The position numbers were made by a program, and so were the translations under genes. Of a DNA stretch of 16,399 nt, positions 6,820 to 13,411 are shown one piece after another. The notes under the pieces were generated by a model that was given only the letters and a program-made list of their open reading frames with translations, was not told where the DNA came from and made no database searches. This stretch comes from Candidatus Albibeggiatoa sp. nov. BB20. GTDB taxonomy: Bacteria > Pseudomonadota > Gammaproteobacteria > Beggiatoales > Beggiatoaceae. The stretch lies in the NCBI GenBank assembly GCA_016744725.1, contig JADGDW010000110.1:1-16399 (forward strand). The letters run 5' to 3'. The first letter of the stretch is position 1. Each line of letters starts with the position of its first letter.

Positions 6820-6847
6820 TTGATAATTCGCCATTTTGATTTAAATT
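6820..6847 (+). promoter_or_regulatory. Weak candidate promoter for the gene at 6885
   Basis: TTGATA, a 16-bp spacer, then TAAATT, with an expected start about 30 bp before the ATG. The -10 box matches 4 of 6 bases in AT-rich DNA, so chance is a real alternative. Confidence 0.3.
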
Positions 6848-6884
6848 TGAGAGAATGCAGATAGCTTTCAAGTTCTAGGTTTAT

Positions 6885-7274
6885 ATGATGAAAGATATAA
6901 ATGGTATGGAATTATTTATTATATTGATTGTGGCTATTGTGATTACTTATTTAGTGTATCCAACACCAGAAAAATTAAATTGTACCTATGCCGTATGGGT
7001 TAAGGATAGTGAAAATAAAGTATTATCAAATGCAAAAGTGACCTATATTTATAATCAGAAGCATTTTTCTGGTTATTTGGATTCAGATGGCTTTTATCGT
7101 GCCACAATGACCCATGATGAAAATACCTGCCCAGAAGTGAAGTTAATAGCTGAAAAGGAAGGCTATGAAACTTATACTCGCCAGATTACTCATAATTTGA
7201 AACGAATTGAAGAGATTAAGCTCAAGAAGATTGATAAATTAGAGGAAAAATATAATGCACAGCATACAATTTGA
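6885..7274 (+). CDS. Membrane-anchored protein with an Ig-like (carboxypeptidase regulatory-like) domain
   Basis: A 129-residue protein. Residues 9-26 form one hydrophobic helix, a probable N-terminal anchor leaving the rest outside the membrane. Residues 33-105 look like a small beta-sandwich of the carboxypeptidase-regulatory type: ANAKVTYIY-like strands, a GYLDSDGFYRA turn, then a strand pattern ending in EKEGYETYTRQ. Cys33 and Cys86 could form a disulfide. The tail (108-129) is a charged helix. An AGG precedes the start by 8 bases; the second Met at 6888 is an equally good start. Its 3' end overlaps the next gene by 20 nt. I recognise no specific family; the fold assignment is inferred from the strand-turn pattern. 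Confidence 0.6.
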   Translation: MMKDINGMELFIILIVAIVITYLVYPTPEKLNCTYAVWVKDSENKVLSNAKVTYIYNQKHFSGYLDSDGFYRATMTHDENTCPEVKLIAEKEGYETYTRQITHNLKRIEEIKLKKIDKLEEKYNAQHTI

Positions 7275-7446
7275 GTCTCATATTGATAAACAAAGTTATT
7301 TAAAACTGCAACTTCCTAATGAATGGGTAAACCAAGACGTAAATATCGTTGTACTTGAAAAAAAAGCAGAGCCTATTAAACCTCAAAATTTATCAGTTGC
7401 ATTTGAATTACTAGCAACTATGCCTGAAAATTTTATGCAAACTTGA
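7255..7446 (+). CDS. Short antitoxin-like protein, possibly truncated
   Basis: A 63-residue protein. The first 35 residues (strand, YLKLQLPNEW, then VNIVVLEKK) resemble the AbrB-like N-terminal part of small antitoxins found beside PIN-domain toxins, and the later VAFELLATMPENFM matches the C-terminal part I recall from that group. Relatives usually continue with a few charged residues; here the frame stops right after ENFMQT. A +1 reading continues for 15 codons (ELYQNIEIEHLLINN) to a TAA at 7490, so a frameshift or loss of the partner toxin is plausible. It overlaps the gene before it by 20 nt, and no toxin follows directly. Family membership is from memory and moderate. Confidence 0.5.
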   Translation: MHSIQFESHIDKQSYLKLQLPNEWVNQDVNIVVLEKKAEPIKPQNLSVAFELLATMPENFMQT

Positions 7447-7514
7447 GTTGTATCAAAATATTGAAATTGAACATCTTCTCATCAATAATTAAAACTAAAT
7501 AAGAAAATTGAATC

Positions 7515-7748
7515 ATGCTTAAAAGTTATGAAGCCTTGTATGAAAATAATCAATTAAAGTGGTTTGGTGAACAACCTCAAATTGCATCTGCGCGAGTTAT
7601 AGTAACGATTTTAGAAGAAAAACCAAAAAAGCCATCATTATCTTGCCTCGAATTGGCTCAACGCCATAATATAGTGGGCAATGTAAAAGATGCTCCAACA
7701 GATTTGTCTACAAATAAGGCCTATTTAGCTGGTTATGGTAATAAATAA
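7515..7748 (+). CDS. Antitoxin of a VapBC-like (PIN) toxin-antitoxin pair
   Basis: A 77-residue protein opening MLKSYEALYENNQLKW, then ASARVIVTILEE, a two-strand pattern typical of small antitoxins encoded directly before PIN-domain toxins in cyanobacteria and sulfur bacteria. The C-terminal half (48-77) is probably the unstructured toxin-binding arm. Its TAA overlaps the ATG of the toxin remnant by one base (TAATG), the classic coupled arrangement. No strong Shine-Dalgarno is visible. Since the toxin is gutted, this may be an orphan antitoxin. The assignment rests on resemblance and on gene order. Confidence 0.65.
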   Translation: MLKSYEALYENNQLKWFGEQPQIASARVIVTILEEKPKKPSLSCLELAQRHNIVGNVKDAPTDLSTNKAYLAGYGNK

Positions 7749-7936
7749 TGCCAGTTATTATTGATATAGGTGCGTTACTAGCACTTCTCAGTGAACGAGA
7801 TAATAGACATGATTGGATAAAACAAATTCTTACTTTTGACAAAGATTTCATTGTCTACCGCCAACATCAAAACCAATCCATTCCTTTACTCATGCCAAAT
7901 TTGCAATTGTTTTTACAATCGATAACGATTCATTGA
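7748..7936 (+). pseudogene. PIN-domain toxin remnant with internal deletion
   Basis: The 62-residue frame joins two ends of a PIN-domain ribonuclease. The start, MPVIIDIGALLALLSERD, is the first strand and helix with the catalytic Asp6; residues 29-50, TFDKDFIVYRQHQNQSIPLL, are the final strand region. PIN toxins are normally 125-140 residues, so about 70 central residues, carrying the other conserved acidic residues, are missing in frame. The metal site cannot be complete, so nuclease activity is very unlikely. It starts coupled to the antitoxin at 7515 and ends 17 bp before moeB. Confidence 0.7.
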
Positions 7937-7952
7937 TAAAAGGCAACCTACT

Positions 7953-8693
7953 TTGAACGACGAGCAACTACTGCGCTATAGCCGCCAAATTTTACTACCG
8001 CAAGTAGATTTTGATGGACAACAAAAATTACTAGATTCAAAACTGCTGATTGTTGGCATGGGTGGTTTAGGCTCACCTGTTGCGATGTACTTAGCTGCTT
8101 GTGGTGTTGGACATCTGGTTTTAGTGGATCACGATACGGTAGAACTCTCGAATCTACAACGCCAAATCATTCATACCACTGATCGAATCGGCATCCCTAA
8201 AGTTATTTCCGCACAACAAACACTAAACGCACTCAATCCAGAAGTGGAAATCACGACCTATCAAGATAAAATAGAACATATTAGCCAAGACCTCACCAGT
8301 ATTGATGCCATTATCGACTGTAGTGATAATTTTTCGACACGTTTCACATTGAATATACTGAGCCAACAACACAAAATCCCACTGATTTCAGGTGCAGCGC
8401 TACGCTTCCAAGGCCAGCTCAGCAGCTTTTTACCAGCACAAACTGACAGCCCCTGCTACCATTGTCTATATCCTGATATGGAAACTGAGCAGGAAAGTTG
8501 CAGTGAGTCTGGAGTTATATCGCCTTTGGTTGGAGTGATTGGCAGCCTGCAAGCAATCGAGACTATCAAAATACTCTTAAACATAGGCAATAATCTGTGT
8601 GGTAAACTAATGCTATTTGATGGTTTTACCATGCAATGGCGTACCGTGACACTAGCTAAAGATAATCAGTGTCCTGTGTGCGTAAACAAATAG
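7953..8693 (+). CDS. moeB: Molybdopterin-synthase adenylyltransferase (MoeB/ThiF/HesA family)
   Basis: MoeB activates the C-terminal glycine of MoaD by adenylation so that it can receive sulfur for molybdopterin synthesis. The product has 246 residues, as usual. RYSRQILLPQ opens the protein, the ATP loop GMGGLG is at 35-40, SNLQRQ at 66-71 and the Asp-Asn of CSDN at 126-127. Zinc is held by Cys168/Cys171 and Cys240/Cys243. Cys183 aligns with the ThiF/MoeB cysteine. The start is a TTG: an in-frame stop lies at 7923 and no ATG occurs between, and AAGG sits 9 bases upstream. It leads a plus-strand cluster with moaD and moaE. A dual role with ThiS is possible, since no other E1-like gene is seen. 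Confidence 0.9.
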   Translation: MNDEQLLRYSRQILLPQVDFDGQQKLLDSKLLIVGMGGLGSPVAMYLAACGVGHLVLVDHDTVELSNLQRQIIHTTDRIGIPKVISAQQTLNALNPEVEITTYQDKIEHISQDLTSIDAIIDCSDNFSTRFTLNILSQQHKIPLISGAALRFQGQLSSFLPAQTDSPCYHCLYPDMETEQESCSESGVISPLVGVIGSLQAIETIKILLNIGNNLCGKLMLFDGFTMQWRTVTLAKDNQCPVCVNK

Positions 8694-8717
8694 CTCAGAT
8701 GATTGGAGGTGTGGGTA

Positions 8718-8951
8718 ATGACTGTCACCGTGAAATTTTTTGCTAGTTTACGTGAAAAAGTGGGGATGGGTTCAGTGCAACTGAGTGCAAATGCACCACT
8801 GACTGTTGCACAAGCTTGGTCGCAAGCCTGCAATGAACTCCCGTTGCCTTCTCATGTACTGATGGCTGTGAATATGGAATATGTTGAACCTTCTACGGTT
8901 TTGCATGATGGCGATGAAGTCGCCTTTTTCCCACCTGTTACTGGAGGTTAA
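8718..8951 (+). CDS. moaD: Molybdopterin synthase small subunit (ubiquitin-like sulfur carrier)
   Basis: MoaD carries the thiocarboxylate sulfur that MoaE inserts into precursor Z (cPMP). The product has 77 residues with a beta-grasp pattern: VTVKFFASLRE at the start, DGDEVAFFPPVTGG at the end. The terminal Gly-Gly is required for adenylation by MoeB. The ATG at 8718 follows an ideal GGAGGT with a 7-base gap; a longer reading from a TTG at 8703 would have to include that Shine-Dalgarno, so I reject it. Its last two sense codons (GGA GGT) also form the ribosome site of moaE. It sits 24 nt after moeB. Confidence 0.93.
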   Translation: MTVTVKFFASLREKVGMGSVQLSANAPLTVAQAWSQACNELPLPSHVLMAVNMEYVEPSTVLHDGDEVAFFPPVTGG

Positions 8952-8956
8952 GCTTG

Positions 8957-9403
8957 ATGAAAGTCGTTGTCACAACAGAACCATTTAACGCATGGGAACA
9001 AATTCAAAATTATGAGCACCAGTTGTGTTCGCAAGCCTTACAATGGGGTGCTGTGACAACTTTTGTCGGCACAATGCGTGATTTTAATGAAGGTGATGAC
9101 GTGCAAGCCATGTTTTTAGAACACTATTCACCAATGACAGAAAACTATTTACGCAAAATCAGTCAAACAGCGATGTATCAATGGGAACTTGTCGATACAC
9201 TCATTATTCACCGCGTCGGCGAAATTCTCCCACAAGATAATATTGTGCTTGTCGCTGCATGGGCAGCACATCGTGGTACAGCGTATGAAGCCAGCCGCTA
9301 TTTAATCGAAGAACTCAAACATCATGCCCCGTTTTGGAAACATGAAACTCTCAAAAATGGTGATAAACGTTGGGTTGCTGCTAATACATCTGGTGAAGCA
9401 TAA
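8957..9403 (+). CDS. moaE: Molybdopterin synthase catalytic subunit
   Basis: MoaE joins MoaD in the heterotetramer that converts cPMP to molybdopterin by adding two sulfurs. The product has 148 residues. FVGTMRDFNEGD (36-47) and LEHYSPMTE (54-62) are the family motifs; HRG at 105-107 and LKHHAPFWKHE at 120-130 contain Lys121 and Lys128, matching the E. coli catalytic pair Lys119/Lys126. ATG 8957 is preferred; a TTG directly before it (8954) would also fit the GGAGG at 8943-8947, which lies inside the end of moaD. Translational coupling with moaD is likely. With moeB it makes a complete sulfur-transfer module, but moaA, moaC, mogA and moeA are absent here. Confidence 0.93.
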   Translation: MKVVVTTEPFNAWEQIQNYEHQLCSQALQWGAVTTFVGTMRDFNEGDDVQAMFLEHYSPMTENYLRKISQTAMYQWELVDTLIIHRVGEILPQDNIVLVAAWAAHRGTAYEASRYLIEELKHHAPFWKHETLKNGDKRWVAANTSGEA

Positions 9404-9447
9404 ACAAAATAAGGTTTTAAACTTTCGTATTTTAGGAATGATGGACA

Positions 9448-10656
9448 ATGGATAAATTTGATATAGTGGTTGTTGGAGGTGGTTTAGTTGGCGCAAGTTT
9501 AGCTGCCTGTTTACGTCATTTACCGTTAAAAATTGCTATTATCGAAGCCAAACCCCAAACCATTCCCGCAGAAAATGATAATCGAATTATTGCGCTCAAT
9601 TACGTGTCACGACGTATTTTTGAAGGCATGGATATTTGGCAAAAAATTGCACCTGATGCTGAACCAATTAAACATATTCACGTCTCTAATCGTGGCCATT
9701 TTGGTATCGCCCGTTTACCACATGATTTATTAAATTTGCCTGCATTGGGTTATGTGGTACGCGCTAAGCACATTGGCAAGGGTTTAAACGTGGGTTTAGA
9801 TTCAACAAATATGATCGCACCTGCACAAGTGATACAAATCACGACCCAAGATGACAGCGTGACTGTTGAATATCAACAACAAGAACACATTCACAGCTTA
9901 TCCACTCGTTTATTGATTGCGGCTGATGGCGCGAACTCTCAAATTTGCCAACAGCTTAATATCCCAATTCATAGCCAAAATTACGACCAAACGGCAATTG
10001 TCACCAATATCAGCGTTGATAAACCGCATCAAAATATTGCTTATGAACGCTTTACTGATACAGGGCCTATTGCATTATTGCCAATTGCTGAGAAACAATA
10101 TTCCCTTGTTTGGACGGTTAAACATGAAACAGTGGATTCAATTCAGCAATTAGATGAAGCTGGATTTTTACATACGATTCAACAGCAATTTGGTTGGCGA
10201 GCAGGCCGTTTTATTGCCAGTGAACCTCGCTTTGCTTTTCCACTCAGTTTAAGTTATTCAGAACACTTAACCACACAACGTACGATCATCATGGGCAATG
10301 CGGCACACACCTTACATCCTGTGGCAGGCCAAGGCTTTAATTTAGGTTTACGTGATGTGGCTAGTTTAGCTGAAGTGATTAATAAAGCATGGGAACATGG
10401 GCAACTTGATGTAGGCTTAGGTAGTGTGTTGCAAACGTATGAGAGCTATCAAACTGAAGACCAAAAAGCTGTAACATGGTTAACCGATGGTTTGGTGCAA
10501 GTGTTCTCAAATAACTTTATGCCATTGGCCGCTGCTCGAAATCTTGGATTATTGAGCCTCGATGCGTTGCCACCTGTGAAAAAATATCTGATGCGGCAGA
10601 TGACAGGCTTAAATAGTTATCCTTCCCGTTTGGCGCGTGGACGTAAAATGACGTAA
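9448..10656 (+). CDS. ubiH: UbiH-type FAD-dependent ubiquinone-biosynthesis hydroxylase
   Basis: A flavin monooxygenase that hydroxylates the aromatic ring of the ubiquinone precursor, most likely 2-octaprenyl-6-methoxyphenol. The product has 402 residues. The FAD dinucleotide loop VVGGGLVGAS is at 8-17 and the AADGANS motif at about 157-163. The second FAD motif GNAAHTLHPVAGQGFNLGLRD is characteristic of UbiH/UbiF/Coq6, and RIIALNYVSRRIF near 46-58 fits UbiH better than UbiF. It follows moaE by 44 nt on the same strand and may be co-transcribed, although the functions are unrelated. It acts at the inner face of the cytoplasmic membrane, and O2 is required, consistent with an aerobic or microaerophilic host. 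The subfamily call is good, not certain. Confidence 0.88.
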   Translation: MDKFDIVVVGGGLVGASLAACLRHLPLKIAIIEAKPQTIPAENDNRIIALNYVSRRIFEGMDIWQKIAPDAEPIKHIHVSNRGHFGIARLPHDLLNLPALGYVVRAKHIGKGLNVGLDSTNMIAPAQVIQITTQDDSVTVEYQQQEHIHSLSTRLLIAADGANSQICQQLNIPIHSQNYDQTAIVTNISVDKPHQNIAYERFTDTGPIALLPIAEKQYSLVWTVKHETVDSIQQLDEAGFLHTIQQQFGWRAGRFIASEPRFAFPLSLSYSEHLTTQRTIIMGNAAHTLHPVAGQGFNLGLRDVASLAEVINKAWEHGQLDVGLGSVLQTYESYQTEDQKAVTWLTDGLVQVFSNNFMPLAAARNLGLLSLDALPPVKKYLMRQMTGLNSYPSRLARGRKMT

Positions 10657-10663
10657 GGTTTTT

Positions 10664-10695
10664 AGGACTGACACTCCTCTGAGAGCGAGCAGTCC
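10664..10695. repeat. AGGACTG...CAGTCC hairpin between convergent genes
   Basis: Lies just after the ubiH stop and before the end of the PilU gene. GGACTG (10665-10670) and CAGTCC (10690-10695) pair around a 19-nt loop, and AGGACTGACACTCCT differs at two positions from the AGGACTGCCAGTCCT unit at 4867-4881. No T run follows on either strand, so it is not a textbook terminator. Confidence 0.5.
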
Positions 10696-10757
10696 ATATC
10701 ATTTAACAGCGCACAGCAACCATTTATTATTCCCTCAATTCATTGGCTCAAACGGTC

Positions 10758-12170
10758 TTAACCAAAGTTAATTTTACCCTCTAAGTCATTACGGGAGTCT
10801 GCATTTTTCAAGGCCTCTTCCATACTGATTTTGCCTCCTTTATACAAATCATATAAGGCATCATCAAACGATTTCATACCTTTTGTACCACTGGATTGCA
10901 TCGCCTCTTTAACATCCGATAATTGCCCTTTTAGAATCAAACCTGCAATATGTGGCGTATTAATCATAATTTCGATGGCAGCACAGCGTTTGCCCCGCAC
11001 GTCAGGAATCAAGCGTTGAGAAATAACCGCGTTTACATTGGCGGACATATCCATGAATAATTGCTTATGCTTTTCAGTTGGGAACATGTTGATACAGCGA
11101 TCAAGTGCTTGGTTGGCTGTGTTAGCGTGCATGGTTGAAATACATAAGTGACCTGTATTTGCCAATTCTAACGCCGCCTCCATGGTTTCCTCGGTTCGAA
11201 TTTCACCAATCAAAATAACGTCGGGGGCTTCCCGTAATGAGGCTTTAATCGCAGCAGCATAAGAGGCGGTATCAACACCGACTTCACGCTGATTAATAAT
11301 CGACATTTGATTGGGGTGCGAAAATTCAACGGGGTCTTCAATGGTTAAAATATGTCCCGGTGAGTTGGCATTTCGATGATCGATCATTGCGGCTAAAGTG
11401 GTTGATTTACCAGAACCTGTACCCCCAACCATCAATAATAATCCGCGCTTAGCCATAATTAATTCTAATAATATATCAGGCAAACCCATGGCTTTTGCAT
11501 TAGGAATTTCTGAAGGAATCAAACGCATCACCATACCAATGGTACGGCGTTGGAAAAAGGCATTGGCACGGAAACGTCCACTATTATCAGGCATTGAAAT
11601 CGCGAAATCTAAATCTTTAGTTTTTTCAAACTGCTCAATCTGCTCATCTGTCATAATTGAAAAAGCACATTTACGTGTAATATCTGAGTCTGCAACAAAG
11701 TTACTTAAAGGTATTGCCTTGCCTGAAATTTTCGCTTTAATTTTAGAGCCTGAGGTTAAAAATAAATCCGAACCATCGAGCTTAATAATCAAACGTAAGT
11801 AATCTAATAAATCAGTGCTATCAAGCAGAATATCCTCTTCTTCATCTGCTTTAGCCTCTTCTTGTTCCTCAGCGACTTGAATTGTAATACTGAGGTAAAC
11901 CGCTTTTTTCTGCACAGACACATCAACACTAAAATCGCCATGTGGATTATTTGTATCTAGTTGTAATTTCTTATCTTTTGCAAATCGTTTTTTCTGTTCA
12001 TCAGACATTAATCCATAGGCCGCTGCTTTAGTCATTTCTCCTGTTAATGTATTTTTTCCGACAGGTTTATATTGTTTACCCATTTTGACTTGAACAGGAG
12101 AACCTGCTTCTAATTTCAGTTCTTCACCTTTTTTCTCTACCATCAATTTTAAATAAGGAGTTAAGTCCAT
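10758..12170 (-). CDS. PilU-like twitching motility ATPase with duplicated N-terminal domain
   Basis: A hexameric secretion-ATPase relative of PilT/PilU that would power type IV pilus retraction on the cytoplasmic side. Walker A GGTGSGKST is at 249-257, the Asp box TIEDPVEF at 276-283, Walker B DVILIGEIR at 317-325, the His box STMHANTA at 345-352, and GTKGMKSFDDALYDLYKGGKI near the end is PilU-like. It has 470 residues where PilU has about 380. The excess is a first copy of the N-terminal domain: residues 3-98 align with 120-218 (YLKLMVEKKG/YLRLIIKLDG, AYGLMSDEQ/AFSIMTDEQ), joined by an acidic linker (100-113). No other pilus gene is nearby. AGG about 9 bases upstream and an extended -10 at 12205-12213 support the start. 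Confidence 0.9.
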   Translation of the reverse strand: MDLTPYLKLMVEKKGEELKLEAGSPVQVKMGKQYKPVGKNTLTGEMTKAAAYGLMSDEQKKRFAKDKKLQLDTNNPHGDFSVDVSVQKKAVYLSITIQVAEEQEEAKADEEEDILLDSTDLLDYLRLIIKLDGSDLFLTSGSKIKAKISGKAIPLSNFVADSDITRKCAFSIMTDEQIEQFEKTKDLDFAISMPDNSGRFRANAFFQRRTIGMVMRLIPSEIPNAKAMGLPDILLELIMAKRGLLLMVGGTGSGKSTTLAAMIDHRNANSPGHILTIEDPVEFSHPNQMSIINQREVGVDTASYAAAIKASLREAPDVILIGEIRTEETMEAALELANTGHLCISTMHANTANQALDRCINMFPTEKHKQLFMDMSANVNAVISQRLIPDVRGKRCAAIEIMINTPHIAGLILKGQLSDVKEAMQSSGTKGMKSFDDALYDLYKGGKISMEEALKNADSRNDLEGKINFG

Positions 12171-12204
12171 AATGCGCTACCTGTGCCACAACAAAGTAGT
12201 TAAA

Positions 12205-12213
12205 ATTGTACCA
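12205..12213 (-). promoter_or_regulatory. Extended -10 promoter candidate for the PilU-like gene
   Basis: Minus strand TGG-TACAAT, an extended -10 (TGn) with 5 of 6 bases in the hexamer and no clear -35. The expected start is about 28 nt before the ATG. Confidence 0.35.
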
Positions 12214-12424
12214 CTAATAACAGGCTAAATGAGTAATGAAAGGCTTATGAGATAGGAGTTATACAAAATGTTGTTATGAACTGTAAGTAATCTGAGTCAC
12301 ATGTGATTTTTTTCTATAAAATTCAGGCTTTTATTTGAAAAAATACATTATTGTTTATCAAAAACAGATTACTTAGCTTTAGGACTGCTTACTTGAGCAT
12401 TCTTAATGATGCTAAAACGATGTG

Positions 12425-12823
12425 CTAGTCAATAATCGTGGTTATTGTTTCAATATTAGGCGGGTTTTGTAGAGTCTTTTTCACACTGCATTCATTTGTG
12501 GCACGAATCAACGCTGAACGATATTTTTCAGGAAAGCTTGCTGGCAACACAATTTCAATCTCAATATGTTCAACTAAATGGTTTTTTTCGTTTCTGGTAT
12601 CGCTCATATTGATAGAAATACCATCCATTGCAATCTCGCGCTTTTGACAGAATCGGTTTACAAAAAAGCCTGCACAGGTCGCTAAACTGGCTAAAAAATA
12701 ATCATAGGGGGCTGGCGCAGTATTGAAGCCACCCAGTTTTTCAGGCTGGTCAGTGGCTATAGTAAAACCCTCAAAATGTGCATTCACTTGTGCACCTTGA
12801 CCAAAATCCACTTTAATATCCAT
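12425..12823 (-). CDS. OsmC-family peroxiredoxin-like protein
   Basis: A 132-residue thiol peroxidase-like protein, expected to reduce organic hydroperoxides in the cytoplasm as a dimer. The family pattern is seen in APAPYDYFLASLATC, with the peroxidatic Cys50, and in NECSVKKTL, with the resolving Cys112. Length and motif place it with the short OsmC/YhfA-like group rather than Ohr itself. GGAG lies 5 bases before the ATG. It starts 8 nt after the lipoprotein gene, so the two share an mRNA. A link to oxidative stress in a sulfide-oxygen gradient is inference. Confidence 0.88.
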   Translation of the reverse strand: MDIKVDFGQGAQVNAHFEGFTIATDQPEKLGGFNTAPAPYDYFLASLATCAGFFVNRFCQKREIAMDGISINMSDTRNEKNHLVEHIEIEIVLPASFPEKYRSALIRATNECSVKKTLQNPPNIETITTIID

Positions 12824-12831
12824 GTGTGCTC

Positions 12832-13290
12832 CTAATTGTCTACCAATAATTCAAAATGCCCGCGTTTCTGATTGACGTACACGGTATAGTGACCTGAACT
12901 CAAGTTTTTGACATCCAAGGGAATAATATATTCACTCAAAATCGTTTGGGTTTTGCATTGCGGTTGTTTTTGGCGCGTTTCCAACATTTCTATTAAAAAA
13001 ACATCACCACGCTGATTTTGATAAATATCATTTACGTTGGTACAGTTATCTTTAAACTCTACAACCACCGCAACATTAACTTGTACAGGGAATTCAGACA
13101 AGACCATAATATTTAATGCTTTAATTGGAACTTGTTGCTGATTAGGTTTAATCGGGCTTTGGCTTTGAGCCGCTTGCTGTTTTTGTAAATTATCTTTACT
13201 CGCATCAGTGCTTTGCTCTACTTTTTGTGGAGAACAACACAACAATACAGTCACAGAGCATAAATAAAAAATGAATTGATAAAGTTTCAT
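12832..13290 (-). CDS. Putative lipoprotein of unknown function
   Basis: A 152-residue protein. Residues 1-17 are a short hydrophobic signal ending VTVLLCC; Cys18 or Cys19 would be the lipidated residue, although the lipobox is atypical, with Leu or Cys at -1. A Gln/Ser/Pro-rich low-complexity linker (20-55) leads to a beta-rich domain (56-152) with Cys83 and Cys112, a possible disulfide, ending SSGHYTVYVNQKRGHFELLV. The pattern suggests an Ig-like fold, but I recognise no family. No clear Shine-Dalgarno precedes the ATG. It is first in an operon with the OsmC-family gene 8 nt downstream and is probably held at an outer or inner membrane face. Confidence 0.65.
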   Translation of the reverse strand: MKLYQFIFYLCSVTVLLCCSPQKVEQSTDASKDNLQKQQAAQSQSPIKPNQQQVPIKALNIMVLSEFPVQVNVAVVVEFKDNCTNVNDIYQNQRGDVFLIEMLETRQKQPQCKTQTILSEYIIPLDVKNLSSGHYTVYVNQKRGHFELLVDN

Positions 13291-13307
13291 ATTGTTTTAC
13301 GGTTTAG

Positions 13308-13347
13308 ATACTGTCAATAAAGACCTCAACCCAAGATTGTACAGTAT
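13308..13347. promoter_or_regulatory. Inverted repeat and -10 candidate upstream of the lipoprotein operon
   Basis: ATACTGT (13308-13314) and ACAGTAT (13341-13347) are perfect inverted arms 33 bp apart, centre to centre, about three helical turns. The upstream arm touches a minus-strand -10-like TACAAT (13341-13336) with a weak ATGTCA -35 18 bp away. This could be a paired operator or chance. Confidence 0.3.
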
Positions 13348-13366
13348 GAGATTGAAAAATGACATG

Positions 13367-13392
13367 AGGACTATCGAGTAATCAATAGTCCT
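13367..13392. repeat. AGGACTAT / ATAGTCCT hairpin after the sensor kinase gene
   Basis: A perfect 8-bp stem with a 10-nt loop, 19 bp after the kinase stop codon. No T run follows on the minus strand, so it would be at most a weak terminator or an mRNA 3' stabiliser. It shares AGGACT/AGTCCT arms with the hairpins at 4818-4880 and 10664-10695. Confidence 0.6.
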
Positions 13393-13411
13393 AAACACAG
13401 CAGATCAGGCT

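Noticed and set aside
8703..8717. Longer moaD reading from a TTG
   Set aside because: The added codons contain the Shine-Dalgarno for the ATG at 8718, and the extension is not part of the MoaD fold.
12171..12193. A sigma-54-like TGGCACAGGTAGCGCA just before the PilU-like gene
   Set aside because: The -12 element would lie 2-3 bases before the start codon, so transcription would begin inside the coding region, and the -12 TT is replaced by GC.
12297..12306. Perfect palindrome TCACATGTGA followed by seven T, resembling a terminator or CRP half-sites
   Set aside because: A 10-bp palindrome without a loop cannot make a stable hairpin, the half-site order is opposite to CRP (TGTGA-N6-TCACA), and no plus-strand gene ends nearby.
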